64,000 nt of DNA from Crocosphaera sp. (lineage in GTDB: Bacteria > Cyanobacteriota > Cyanobacteriia > Cyanobacteriales > Microcystaceae). Under the pieces are notes generated by a model. It saw nothing but the letters and a program-made list of their open reading frames with translations, ran no database searches and was not told the origin of the DNA. Below, one piece after another: positions 18,353 through 27,208 of this stretch. Every line of letters begins with the position of its first letter. The stretch's first letter is position 1. The stretch lies in the NCBI RefSeq assembly GCF_030064895.1, contig NZ_JASJEB010000005.1, positions 1 through 64,000 of the forward strand, written 5' to 3'. Position numbers and translations under genes: made by a program.

Positions 18353-19024
18353 ATGTTAAAAAAAATAGCGATCGCAGCTACTGCGGCCACCTTTTGGATG
18401 GGTTTAACATCAGTGAGTTCTGCACAAAAATTCACAGATATTAAAGACAACCCCTACGAGTCTGAAATTGACCAAGCAGCCAATATGCTAATTATTTCCG
18501 GGTTTCCTGATAAGACTTTTCGTCCTGAAGAAACTGTAACCAGAGAACAGGCCATTTCGATGATTATTGATGGACTTCAGACATTAGTTGCGGTCAATAT
18601 TAATGAAAAACCTAACCGTCGTCTGCGACCTTTTCTAGATGTAGATGATTCTCGTTGGAGTGCAGCTAAAATTAATTGGGCGCAATGGAATATTATTCCG
18701 GAAGGAACAGCGACAGGAAATTTTAGACCTACTGACTATATTACCAGAGCAGAATTATTAGCTTTTCTTCGTCGTTCCGCAGAACTTCTGAAGGCGAAGT
18801 TAGGGCGAGAAACTGTTTTAACGAGTAATAAAAAAGAAGTTAAGTTTAGTGATGTTTCAGGGTATAATCAGCAATTAACCTTACAAATGTCTGCCTATTG
18901 TGGTGTTGCTTCTCCTCTGAATGAAAAGGGAACTAATTTTGCTCCTAATGAACCTGCGAAAAGAGACTATACAGCAGCCGCAATTTTAAGAACTATTAAT
19001 TGTGTTAGAAACGATTATAACTAA
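18353..19024 (+). CDS. secreted S-layer homology (SLH) protein
   Basis: A 223-aa exported protein made almost entirely of three SLH units after a signal peptide (cleavage near SSAQ, residue 24). Units: FTDIKDNPYESEIDQAANML with GFPDKTFRPEETVTREQA (about 26-80), FLDVDDSRWSAAKINWAQW with NFRPTDYITRAEL (about 90-145), and FSDVSGYNQQL with NFAPNEPAKRDYTAAAI (about 165-215). SLH domains bind pyruvylated secondary wall polymers or peptidoglycan. GAGGAG precedes the ATG. Its architecture matches the C-terminal half of the protein at 21869, so the two are paralogs 3 kb apart on opposite strands. No extra functional domain is seen. Confidence 0.85.
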   Translation: MLKKIAIAATAATFWMGLTSVSSAQKFTDIKDNPYESEIDQAANMLIISGFPDKTFRPEETVTREQAISMIIDGLQTLVAVNINEKPNRRLRPFLDVDDSRWSAAKINWAQWNIIPEGTATGNFRPTDYITRAELLAFLRRSAELLKAKLGRETVLTSNKKEVKFSDVSGYNQQLTLQMSAYCGVASPLNEKGTNFAPNEPAKRDYTAAAILRTINCVRNDYN

Positions 19025-19275
19025 CCACAGGGTTTGAATTAAAGCATCAATAAATTGGTGGGTTGTGGTGCATTTATTTGGCATTTAACCCACCCTTAAT
19101 ACTAAATCCGCTTTAGATAGTAGACAATCATTTTGATGAGCAGAGGAAGCAGGAGAGGCAGAGGAGGCAGGGGGAGACAGAATATTACTCTACGATAATA
19201 AGCAGATTGGGTATAACACCTTCCAGGAAGGGAAAAGTATGGTAAATAATTAACCTAAATAATTAAGATTAAGTA

Positions 19276-19983
19276 TTAATTTTGCCAAGCTCCTTGTTCC
19301 CTTAAAATTAGTTTTTCTCCTTGATAAACGAGAAGTAGGCCATCATTTTTAACAATATAACGATAGTTACCATTAATAAATTCGTAACCCAAAAATCGGC
19401 AAGGGGTGACACCATCGGCACAAGTTGTATGGATAGTTTTACCAACTAATTCTATACTGTCTCCTGTATTAATATTAATGCCTTGGTATGAGACATTATT
19501 ACAAGTAACTGCCCCTTCAATACAGTTAGAACGAAGAACAATATTTACATTTTCAGTCCTTAATCTTTGGATGCTAACACTATCATAAATTTCAACATAT
19601 AAATTATAGGTTGCATTGCCTCTTGTTCCCCCCACAATAATTTTATAGTCCCCATTCATTGGTAAAACAAGACCAATATCTGTAACTTCTTCTGTAAGAA
19701 TAGTATTATTAGGAGAAACTAAATCAAAGACAGCATTATTTTCCAAAGAAGTTAAAGAGATTTTCATAATTTGTGACTGGTTAGCCCTTAATAAATAAAT
19801 ATCCCTTGTTCCCCTAACCACAGAATCATTAACCGTAGTTGAAATTTCACCGCGATTAAATTGAATGCGTGTGGTGCGATCTCTTTGTGTAATAATATTG
19901 ATTGAAGGTTGTGCTTGAATAGAAGTTGGGTTTAAGCTTGAACAAAGAAGACATAAACCCAACAATAATTTTAAAGATTTCAT
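19276..19983 (-). CDS. secreted protein with PPC-like beta domain
   Basis: A 235-aa exported protein with a signal peptide cleaved near IQAQ (residue 25). Residues about 35-135 look like a bacterial pre-peptidase C-terminal (PPC)-type beta sandwich: QIMKISLTSLENNAVFDLVS, LPMNGDYKIIVGGTRGNATY. The C-terminal part has four Cys (SNCIEGAVTCNN, TTCADGVTPCRF) spaced to form disulfides. No protease or enzyme motif. Its start is 2 bp from the stop of the aldo/keto reductase, so the two are probably co-transcribed (reductase first). Role unknown. Confidence 0.65.
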   Translation of the reverse strand: MKSLKLLLGLCLLCSSLNPTSIQAQPSINIITQRDRTTRIQFNRGEISTTVNDSVVRGTRDIYLLRANQSQIMKISLTSLENNAVFDLVSPNNTILTEEVTDIGLVLPMNGDYKIIVGGTRGNATYNLYVEIYDSVSIQRLRTENVNIVLRSNCIEGAVTCNNVSYQGININTGDSIELVGKTIHTTCADGVTPCRFLGYEFINGNYRYIVKNDGLLLVYQGEKLILREQGAWQN

Positions 19984-19985
19984 AA

Positions 19986-20927
19986 TTAGTTATTGCTTAA
20001 TGAACTAAGTTTTTTAACATCTTCATCACTGAGTAACCAACCCATTGCCCCTGCATTTTCTTGCGCTTGTTTAGCATTTTTTGCACCAGGAATAGGGATA
20101 ACATCACCTTGAGCAATTAACCAGTTAAGAGCAACTTGAGCAGGAGTTTTGTCGTATGTTTCTCCTAGTTGTTTTAATTGATTAATAACTGGTTCAATTT
20201 TCTTTAAACCTGATGCAGAAAATTTAGGGTCAATTTTTCTGGCACCTATAACTTCTTCTTGTTTTTCTGGGGTATATTTTCCTGTTAATAATCCTTGGTC
20301 TAAAGGACTATAAGCGAGAATTGTCACTCCCAATTCACGGGCTTTATCTAAGATACCATTCTTTTCTATGGTTCTAGTTAATAAAGAATAACGCACTTGA
20401 TTAACCGCCAAAGGAACATCATAAGTGGCTAAATAATCATAAGCTTGCTGCATTTGTTTAGCGGAATAATTACTAACTCCAACAGTAAGAATACGACCTT
20501 TTTTTACCTCTGTGGCTAAGGCTTTCATTAAGGTTTCTTGTCCCATGAAAAAATCAAAGGGCATATGCACTTGATATAATGCAACTTGATCGACATCTAA
20601 TCTGTCTAAACTAGCGGTTAATGCTTCGGTAACTGCATCCCGATTAAAACGCCAGGGTAAGGGAAAATATTTGGTGGCTATTTGCACCGGTTGGCTGTTT
20701 TGTTTGAGAAATTTACCGATTAGTTTTTCGGACTCTCCTAACCCGTAAACCTCTGCAGTATCAAAAAAGGTTGCACCGGCTGCTACGGCTGCATTAAAGG
20801 CTTGTTGTACGTCTGTTTCGCCATAGTTGGAACCGTAACCCCAAAATAAATTATCTCCCCAGGCCCATGTCCCGATACCTAAGCTAGGAAGTTGAATGTT
20901 TCTCACGGATAGTTGATTGCTTTGCAT
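19986..20927 (-). CDS. aldo/keto reductase
   Basis: A 313-aa NADP(H)-dependent oxidoreductase of the AKR TIM-barrel superfamily. Motifs: GIGTWAWGD near the N-terminus, FFDTAEVYGLGESEKLIG containing the catalytic Asp and Tyr, IATKYFPLP (catalytic Lys), YQVHMPF (active-site His region), and the cofactor-binding tail IPIPGAKNAKQAQENAGAMG. Length and order are typical of plant and cyanobacterial PLP-reductase/general-stress AKRs; substrate cannot be named. The ATG is followed by MQSNQLSVRNI. The downstream secreted-protein gene starts 2 bp later. Confidence 0.9.
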   Translation of the reverse strand: MQSNQLSVRNIQLPSLGIGTWAWGDNLFWGYGSNYGETDVQQAFNAAVAAGATFFDTAEVYGLGESEKLIGKFLKQNSQPVQIATKYFPLPWRFNRDAVTEALTASLDRLDVDQVALYQVHMPFDFFMGQETLMKALATEVKKGRILTVGVSNYSAKQMQQAYDYLATYDVPLAVNQVRYSLLTRTIEKNGILDKARELGVTILAYSPLDQGLLTGKYTPEKQEEVIGARKIDPKFSASGLKKIEPVINQLKQLGETYDKTPAQVALNWLIAQGDVIPIPGAKNAKQAQENAGAMGWLLSDEDVKKLSSLSNN

Positions 20928-21102
20928 AGATTCTTTGATGACGGTTCGTTACATTTATTTACATTATTTTAAAACATCTCAAGTTTTCTTGAAGGAGGCA
21001 GGAGTTTGAACATTGGAAAAAGATAAGCTGTTAAGGGTCTAAATTATGACCCGACAATGAGAATTTGTATTATAAACTTATTAACTATTTAATTTTAGTC
21101 CT

Positions 21103-21675
21103 ATGGTTGCTCTATCTAAATCTTCTCCTCTCACTCCTGAAGAATATCTGGAATGGGAAAAAGAACAGGAAATCAAACATGAATATATAGCTGGAGAAAT
21201 TTTTGCAATGGCTGGTGCTTCTGATACTCATGTTACTATTTCTCTTAATATTGCCTCTTTATTACGAAATCACGTAAGAGGATCAAATTGTCGAGTATAT
21301 ATCAGTGATATGAAAGTAAGATTAGAAAAGTTTAATCGTTTCTTTTATCCTGATGTCCTAGTTACTTGTGATTTAAGAGATCAAGAAACAAACAATTATA
21401 AATGTTATCCAAAACTAATTATTGAGGTTTTATCGGACTCCACAGAAGCGTTTGATAGAGGAGATAAGTTTATTGATTATCAAAGCTTAGAAACTTTAGA
21501 AGAATATGTGTTAATTAATACTAAACTCAAGCGAATTGAATGTTTTAGAAAAAATGAGAAAGGTTTATGGGTGTTGGAAGTTTATCATGCAAACTGCACT
21601 ACTTTTCTGCTACAAAGTATTAATTTTAAGGGATATTTAACAGAAATTTATGAAGATGTTATATTTCAGGAATGA
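21103..21675 (+). CDS. Uma2-family (DUF820) putative endonuclease
   Basis: A 190-aa PD-(D/E)XK-fold protein of the Uma2 family, expanded in cyanobacteria. Visible landmarks: TPEEYLEWEKEQEIKHEYI, GEIFAMAGAS, then YPDVLVTCD (the D of PD), LIIEVLSDSTEAFDRGDK (E-x-L core) and YVLINTKLKRIECFRK. Activity and targets are unproven; the family often occurs as many copies per genome. Stand-alone gene with no obvious partner. The downstream spacer to 21868 carries CCCCGTCT-type repeats and a C-run/G-run hairpin at about 21835-21865. Confidence 0.85.
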   Translation: MVALSKSSPLTPEEYLEWEKEQEIKHEYIAGEIFAMAGASDTHVTISLNIASLLRNHVRGSNCRVYISDMKVRLEKFNRFFYPDVLVTCDLRDQETNNYKCYPKLIIEVLSDSTEAFDRGDKFIDYQSLETLEEYVLINTKLKRIECFRKNEKGLWVLEVYHANCTTFLLQSINFKGYLTEIYEDVIFQE

Positions 21676-21868
21676 CAAATAAATATAGGAATCAGTAATA
21701 AAAAGACTACATAAGCTGTTGTGCATTTAAACCACATATCATTAAGTTAAGCAACATATTATAAAACCCTCTCCCCGTCTCCCTTTCCCCCCGTCTCCCC
21801 GTCAGTTTAGTATAGTAAATTAGATGCTTAACATCGCCCCCCTTATTAAAGAGGGGCAGGGGGGATTA

Positions 21869-23110
21869 CTAATTTTTATTAGCTTGTTGTGCCTCAGCTT
21901 GAACACATTCTAAAACTCGGACCATAGCGGCCACAGTGTAGTCACGGGTTGCTTTTTCGTCGGGTCTAAAAGCGGTTCCCCGTTCATTCATAGGGGTCGC
22001 TACACCACAATAACTAGACATTTGAGTGATAACTGAGTTCGCCCAACTCCCAGAAGTATCAGAAAAGGCGATCGCTTCTTGGGTTTGTTGTAGTTCTCGT
22101 GGTAAGTCTAAGCGATTTTTCAGATGGATGGCCATACGACGCATGGTATCCATTAACTCAGCCCGACTAATGGGTTCACCTGGTTGTAAAGTATTATTAG
22201 GGTTGCCAATATTGAGGAAATTCCACTGGGCCCACTTAATTTTTTTGGCACTCCAACGGGAATCATCCACATCTTTAAAAGGAACAACATCTCTTTCTGG
22301 GGTAGCATCTAAATCAACTTTATAGACGGTTCCAATGCCATCAACCGCCATAGAAATCAACTCTTCGCGGGTCACAGGTTGGTCAGGACGGAAGGTATTA
22401 TCATCAAACCCAGACACTAAACCCATTTTAACCCCTTTGTTGATTTGGGCTTGGTAAACGTTGTTGTTAGTATCTGTAAAACTAGGTTTAGAAGCGGTTT
22501 GGTTAGGGGAGGTACTGTTGCCCGGTGAGTTATCAGCGATGTCACCACCTGCTGCGATCGCTGCTTGAGAACCGCTAAAATAGAAGTGGCCTAGAACTTT
22601 ATCTTTATAGGTGCGTTTGGTGAATTGCCAACCAGGATAAAGGTTAATTTTCATGAACCCTTGGGCCATTCCTTTGGTGCTACCAAGGACAATTTCAGTG
22701 TAACCTGCGCTTCTGGGACTTCCTACTAAGACTAATTCTCCACCACGGGGAACCACACGCAATAAATAGTCTAAACCGAGATCATTACCGTCGAGACGAA
22801 TGGAATAACCGTTACTGTCTGTAGAACGACGACAAATGCCGGTAAAATCAAAATTGAGTAATAAAGGTTCGATTAAGACGGGGTTAGCACCATTTTCTGC
22901 CCAACAGTCTCTTTTGTCAGGAACTTGTTCGATAACTAAAAGGTCATATTTTCCTTCTCCGTAGGGTCTAGCAACGGCGATAACTTTACTTTGATCTAAA
23001 GCAGTCTCGCTGAAAGTGGAAGCTTTAACGGGAAGATTGACGGGAATTAAACTACTAAGGGTAACAGTTGCTAAAGTAGCTAATTTTAGGGGTAATCTAG
23101 ATATTTTCAT
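21869..23110 (-). CDS. DUF3747 plus triple SLH exported protein
   Basis: A 413-aa secreted protein. Signal peptide about 1-30 (PVKAS). Residues about 35-170 are the cyanobacterial DUF3747 domain (ALDQSKVIAVARPYGEGKYD, CWAENG, GICRRSTDSNGYSIRLDGND, YPGWQFTKRTYKDKVLGHFY). A Ser/Thr/Asn linker follows, then three SLH units (GLVSGFDDNTFRPDQPVTRE, DVDDSRWSAKKIKWAQW, MNERGTAFRPDEKATRDY). The SLH part pairs with the shorter SLH protein at 18353. The likely role is attachment of an envelope protein to the cell wall; DUF3747 function is unknown. It stands alone, and the 182 bp upstream show no strong signals other than the repeats from 23255. Confidence 0.88.
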   Translation of the reverse strand: MKISRLPLKLATLATVTLSSLIPVNLPVKASTFSETALDQSKVIAVARPYGEGKYDLLVIEQVPDKRDCWAENGANPVLIEPLLLNFDFTGICRRSTDSNGYSIRLDGNDLGLDYLLRVVPRGGELVLVGSPRSAGYTEIVLGSTKGMAQGFMKINLYPGWQFTKRTYKDKVLGHFYFSGSQAAIAAGGDIADNSPGNSTSPNQTASKPSFTDTNNNVYQAQINKGVKMGLVSGFDDNTFRPDQPVTREELISMAVDGIGTVYKVDLDATPERDVVPFKDVDDSRWSAKKIKWAQWNFLNIGNPNNTLQPGEPISRAELMDTMRRMAIHLKNRLDLPRELQQTQEAIAFSDTSGSWANSVITQMSSYCGVATPMNERGTAFRPDEKATRDYTVAAMVRVLECVQAEAQQANKN

Positions 23111-23249
23111 GTTTTAAACTATAAGGTGATGTTCTAGGGTTTCTAGAATAATAGCGAAAGACAATCCCATTCATCGCTTTTTGTAGACCGATTTCAGGGG
23201 AATGGAGTTCCATTTATAGCAGTTTTCAATTTAGTGTGGGAACCTGAGT

Positions 23250-23303
23250 TCGGAGTTAGGAGTTCGGAGTTCGGAGTAGGGGTCAACGGCCGTTGACCCC
23301 TAC
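23250..23303. repeat. GGAGTTC heptamers plus perfect 28-bp palindrome
   Basis: Four copies of a 7-nt GAGTTCG/GAGTTAG unit run into a perfect palindrome at 23276-23303 whose half is GTAGGGGTCAACGG. The identical 28-bp palindrome recurs at 35526-35553 and a diverged copy at 38895-38922. The rest of the 23111-23519 gap (about 200 bp to the ATPase stop) holds a short frame from 23293 without a ribosome-binding site; I see no supported gene there. Confidence 0.8.
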
Positions 23304-23519
23304 TTTGTTGGTGAAAGAATCAGTGTTTGAAACTTCTGATTTTGATGAAATGAAAACTGCTGTTAATAGAATTATGACAAAGCTGCTCAATTTTGAGTTG
23401 ATGGGAGTGACAATTATTAAATTGCCTATTCATTATCAAAATTTTCTTGAAAATAAATTAAGTTTTAAGATGTGTCATTTCATTTATCATTCGTGAGGAA
23501 ACTGGTATAAGCTGAATGC

Positions 23520-25589
23520 TTAAAATAAATAATTAACTTCTATTATTTCTGTATATTCAAATTCATTAGGACTTTGTTGAACTAAGGGATAATCAACACC
23601 ATGAAGACAAATTGTATCTTTTTCGCAGTCTGGTTTCGGTGAATGATAGACTAGAACATATTCTTTTCCCACATAATTATTTGTTTCTTCTTGTACTTCA
23701 CCACGCCATTGAGTTTTGGTTACTAAAATAATTAATTGATTGGCTAATTTAGGAATTGATTTGGCTACTTGTCTACGATAAATTTCATCTAAACTACCAA
23801 AAGGAGAGTCCATAACAATAGGAAAGGTACTACTATCGGGACCCATTAAAGTATTTTTTTGACTCCAGTTTCTCACACTATCAATAATTCCCCCAATAAA
23901 GGAAAGACTTAAAATTTGATTTTCTCCTGTTGAAGCGGCGACATTAACAGCTTTTCCTGATGTATTTTCGATTAAGTTTAACTCATAATTTTCGCTGAGT
24001 CTAGGAATATAGGGAGTAAAAGAAATAGAATTAAAAATAGCTTGAACTCGTCTTTCTAAAGAGATACGAAACTGTTTTTCTAGACGACTTCTAACTTCAA
24101 TTAATCGTTTTCTTGCTTCTCTAGCTGCTTCAATTCTTCTTTTGGCTAAAATTTGTTTTGCTTCTTTTAGTTTTTGTTTATTAATCTCTTTATCTAAGGT
24201 TTGTATTTCTTTTTCAACAGTGGTTAATTGTTGTTTAATTCCTCCTTGTTCTAGTTGTAATTCTCGAATTTTTTGTTTGATTTTGTCTAAATTTTCTTGT
24301 GATTTTCTAATCTCAGCATCAGGATAATCACGAAACTTTTGATTAATCTCGTCTAATTCTCTTTCCACTTTAGATAGTTCTAGTCTAGATTGTTCAAGTA
24401 TAGCTTGTTTGTCATCCACATTTTTCCAAAAATTAATCACCTTTTCTTCTATCTCACTAACTTGAGATTCTAAGCGGATAGCTGATTCTTCAATAGCAGC
24501 GATTCCAGCTTTATTCATCCATTGTTTTACCTCTTCATAATAAGAATTTCCTTCGATTAATTCTTGACCACAAATACAGATTTGACGCTTTAATAACTGT
24601 TCTACAAATTGTTGTTTAATTCCACTGGGTAATTCTCCTCGTTGGCGTAAATCTGTAATTATTGCATTAAATTTAGGAATAACACGGTTTAAAAGTATGA
24701 GATGACCTTGATTAGAAATAGCATTTTTTATCTGTTTCTTGGCATTTCTAATCTGATTTATTAAATCATGTTCTTGTTTTTCTAATTTTATTTTTAAGTT
24801 TTTTATTTGTTCGTTAGCACTTAAATCAATTAATTTTTTTGATAATTTTTGTTGTTTTAATTCTTCGGATTTTATGGTTTCTATAATATGTTCTTGTGTT
24901 TGTTGGAAGTTATTTCTTTCTTCTTCTAATTTTGTTTTTTCTTCAAGCTTTTTCTTGATATCAATATCTCCAATTATTTTTAGTTCACCTTCTAATATTT
25001 TTTCTGCTTTTTTCAGATGATCAATGGAACGATCCAATACATTTACGCCTAAAAGTTCTTTTGTATCTTCAGCAATACCACTCTTATCATTACTACGAAA
25101 AATATGATCAATATGTTCGCCATCAAAAAAGAAATATTGATGTAAACTTTCTGGTAAAATTCGGTTAATAATATGCTCAGGTTGTTGTGAAGGAGGATAC
25201 CAACGACCATCTTCTGTTGCTACTAACATAAATAATTTATTTTCACTGTATTGAATCTTCCCATTTTGATCTAAACAAGCGTAACATTTTCGTTTAACTT
25301 GATAACGTTTATGTTCATGTTCAAAATAAATTTCTACCCAACACTCTACAGATGTTCCTATTTCAACCTGCATAATTGCCCGTTTATTAATTAATAATTG
25401 AGGGGCAATAAAAGCAGCCGTAAACTTCTCGTATAAAACCCAGGTAAAAGCGTTTAATAATGTAGTTTTACCAGACCCATTATTTCCATGAATAATGGTG
25501 GTATTTTCTTCATCAGAGGCAAGAATAATCTCTGGAGTTATGCCATAAAATTGTCTAAAATTGCATAATTGAATCGATAATAATTTCAT
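23520..25589 (-). CDS. DndD/SMC-like AAA ATPase
   Basis: A 689-aa soluble ABC-type ATPase with split head and long coiled coil. N-terminal Walker A IHGNNGSGKTTLLNAF (about 35-50), then LHQYFFFDGEHIDHIF (about 148-163), which resembles the DndD-type FFFDGE motif. Coiled coil spans about 190-300 and 355-490, around a central CICGQEL hook. The C-terminal head has STGENQILSLSFIGG, Walker B FPIVMDSPFGSLDE and ILVTKTQW. This is the architecture of DndD of DNA phosphorothioation systems and of related defence ATPases, but no dndB, dndC or dndE neighbours are present. A 58-codon ORF ends in the start codon of this gene (ATGA overlap). I infer a stand-alone nucleic-acid-linked ATPase, possibly defensive. 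Confidence 0.8.
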   Translation of the reverse strand: MKLLSIQLCNFRQFYGITPEIILASDEENTTIIHGNNGSGKTTLLNAFTWVLYEKFTAAFIAPQLLINKRAIMQVEIGTSVECWVEIYFEHEHKRYQVKRKCYACLDQNGKIQYSENKLFMLVATEDGRWYPPSQQPEHIINRILPESLHQYFFFDGEHIDHIFRSNDKSGIAEDTKELLGVNVLDRSIDHLKKAEKILEGELKIIGDIDIKKKLEEKTKLEEERNNFQQTQEHIIETIKSEELKQQKLSKKLIDLSANEQIKNLKIKLEKQEHDLINQIRNAKKQIKNAISNQGHLILLNRVIPKFNAIITDLRQRGELPSGIKQQFVEQLLKRQICICGQELIEGNSYYEEVKQWMNKAGIAAIEESAIRLESQVSEIEEKVINFWKNVDDKQAILEQSRLELSKVERELDEINQKFRDYPDAEIRKSQENLDKIKQKIRELQLEQGGIKQQLTTVEKEIQTLDKEINKQKLKEAKQILAKRRIEAAREARKRLIEVRSRLEKQFRISLERRVQAIFNSISFTPYIPRLSENYELNLIENTSGKAVNVAASTGENQILSLSFIGGIIDSVRNWSQKNTLMGPDSSTFPIVMDSPFGSLDEIYRRQVAKSIPKLANQLIILVTKTQWRGEVQEETNNYVGKEYVLVYHSPKPDCEKDTICLHGVDYPLVQQSPNEFEYTEIIEVNYLF

Positions 25590-25762
25590 TGAATTACATC
25601 TTTAATAATTTGAACTATATCATCATTAATATTTCTTGGTGATCGCTGAGATAATTTACTTTTTTCTAAAGCCAAAACTCGTTCAATAATCTGATAAATT
25701 TCTGGTGATGCAGTGGTAATAGGTTCTTGAACTTGACTAACATTAACATCTTCATCCATCAT
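25586..25762 (-). CDS. 58-aa ORF translationally coupled to the DndD-like ATPase
   Basis: A short acidic reading frame (MMDEDVNVSQVQEPITTASP at its start, NDDIVQIIKDVIQ at its end) whose TGA overlaps the ATG of the ATPase gene as ATGA. The 4-nt overlap is typical of coupled partners. The sequence predicts two amphipathic helices separated by a Ser/Arg-rich turn (KLSQRSPRN). No family is recognised; it could be an adaptor or regulator subunit of the ATPase. Two consecutive ATGs (25762, 25759) are possible starts. The 303 bp upstream to the next gene hold GAGTTCG heptamers (about 25858-25892) and a bidirectional terminator. Confidence 0.55.
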   Translation of the reverse strand: MMDEDVNVSQVQEPITTASPEIYQIIERVLALEKSKLSQRSPRNINDDIVQIIKDVIQ

Positions 25763-25999
25763 TACTAATCGCTAATTTATTTTTTCTATAGCATCACAAA
25801 AAATGCTTAGGACACATATAGCATTTCCCATACTTGTAAGGTACAGAGTTTTCTAGTTTTAGGAGTTCGGAGTTCAGAGTTCGGAGTTCGGAAGCGCGAT
25901 ATTAGGTGTACCTCATGAGTCAGAGAAAAGCTATAAATAAAATTTCCTAAAAATAATCTGTAAGGCTATATCCCCCGATTATTACACAAATAACAGAAA

Positions 26000-26038
26000 A
26001 TCCCTATTAAACAACATAAAATGTTATCAAATAGGGAT
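26000..26038 (-). terminator. terminator hairpin after the TrbI-like gene
   Basis: Perfect 9-bp arms (ATCCCTATT and its complement AATAGGGAT) enclose an AT-rich 21-nt loop, 28 bp beyond the stop at 26066. On the minus strand the stem is followed by TTTTCTG. On the plus strand a T-rich tract also follows, so it could work both ways. Confidence 0.6.
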
Positions 26039-26065
26039 CTTTTTCTTCTTTTTTGCTATTGACTT

Positions 26066-26803
26066 TTAAAAGAAACCTAAACGATAGCCACTATTTTGAT
26101 AGTTGGTGTTCTGTCTGTTGGAATCTAGAGACAAATTAGACTGTAAAGTAAGAACAAAATCTTGCGCCGGTTCAATCGCAATAACAGTTGCTTCTCCACC
26201 GCCAATAATTCCAGCTTCTGGTAAACCCCATCCAGCCAAAGTTCCTACCGCGGCCCCGGCTAATACTTCTAACGCATCAATGCGACGATCGCCTGTCACT
26301 CCTGCAATAATAGCGGCGGCCCCGGCCCCGGCTACCGTACCCCCTAAAATTTCTACCACACTCGCCCCTTCTCGGATGGTTTCAGTTCGAGTCACCACTC
26401 TAGATGTAGCATTAAAGGGATATCGTTGACCATTAATAATGATTTCACGGGCAATAAATTGAGATCCGCCACGAACCGGTCTAATTTCTCCGTTAACTTC
26501 GCTACCAGCCGGAACTAATACGTTGCGGTTATTGTCACGGATGGTTGCTGCGGTTCTCAGGGTGATAGGTAAGGTTTCTTCTGGACTGACCAAAATTCTT
26601 TCCCCGTTTTCAAACTGCATGGGAATGCGGGTTCCAGCAGGAATGGTAACGCTGGTGTTGACAGGAGAGTTGTTTTGAGGGGGACTTGGTAATAATTGCG
26701 CGCTTGCCGGTTTTAAGTTAGAAAATGGCGAAATTGCTGTAATTCCCATTAATAAGGCGATCGCACTAGCTATTCCTGATTTACCATAGTTTAAGTTCAA
26801 CAT
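26066..26803 (-). CDS. exported TrbI/VirB10-like beta-barrel domain protein
   Basis: A 245-aa secreted or membrane-anchored protein: signal-like N-terminus (about 8-36, ending PASAQ), a Pro/Ser/Asn linker, then SVTIPAGTRIPMQFENGERI, NVLVPAGSEVNGEIRPV and a Gly/Ala-rich stretch (VAGAGAAAIIAGVTGDR, GAAVGTLAGWGLPEAG). The PAG-T-I and PAGSEV-G patterns resemble the beta-barrel part of TrbI/VirB10-like proteins, and cyanobacterial homologs are often labelled so. No other secretion genes are nearby, so a conjugation role is unlikely. It is probably an envelope protein of unknown task. Confidence 0.6.
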   Translation of the reverse strand: MLNLNYGKSGIASAIALLMGITAISPFSNLKPASAQLLPSPPQNNSPVNTSVTIPAGTRIPMQFENGERILVSPEETLPITLRTAATIRDNNRNVLVPAGSEVNGEIRPVRGGSQFIAREIIINGQRYPFNATSRVVTRTETIREGASVVEILGGTVAGAGAAAIIAGVTGDRRIDALEVLAGAAVGTLAGWGLPEAGIIGGGEATVIAIEPAQDFVLTLQSNLSLDSNRQNTNYQNSGYRLGFF

Positions 26804-27208
26804 AATATACCCTCACGTTTTGAAGTCAGAAGTCAGAAATCAGAAGTTTTAATTCAACTTAATTTCATCATAGAACAAAGTTTTATAGGATGTCAGTCCC
26901 ATAATTAAAAATAAAGTTCCTTTCTTAAGTGGAAAAAAGGGGAAATCTTTAACGAAGTCAGAAGTAAGAAAATAGGAGTTTAACTCATGAATGAATCCGT
27001 TACAGTTATAGCACTAAGCATTTTGGTTAGTAGGTTTTTTTGTTCCCTGTTCCCCATTCCCCGTTCCCTTTCACCAAAGTCTATATGTCCTAACTATTTT
27101 TTGTAGTGCTACAGGTATGACTTGGTAGAAGTCCTGAAAGGTATTGAAAACAAATTTGAAAAAATAGAGATAAAGTTTGAGAAACTAACCACAATTTTGG
27201 AAATCACC
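26804..27208. other. gene-free spacer with GAAGTCA repeats and a coiled-coil gene fragment
   Basis: The left part has GAAGTCAGAAGTCAGAAATCAG heptamers (about 26820-26845) and a CCCCATTCCCCGTTCCC tract (about 27048-27070). At 27122-27210 a plus-strand frame reads VEVLKGIENKFEKIEIKFEK, like the start of the small coiled-coil proteins common in cyanobacteria, but it then runs antisense into the protease gene. I treat it as a remnant, not a gene. Confidence 0.4.

Noticed and set aside
23293-23496. 67-aa plus-strand frame
   Set aside because: Starts inside the 28-bp palindrome, has no ribosome-binding site and resembles no family.
23520-25762. Complete Dnd phosphorothioation system
   Set aside because: Only the DndD-like ATPase is present; no DndB, DndC or DndE homologs next to it.
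26066-26803. Conjugation or type IV secretion locus
   Set aside because: Only one TrbI-like exported protein; no other tra/trb/vir genes and a terminator directly after.
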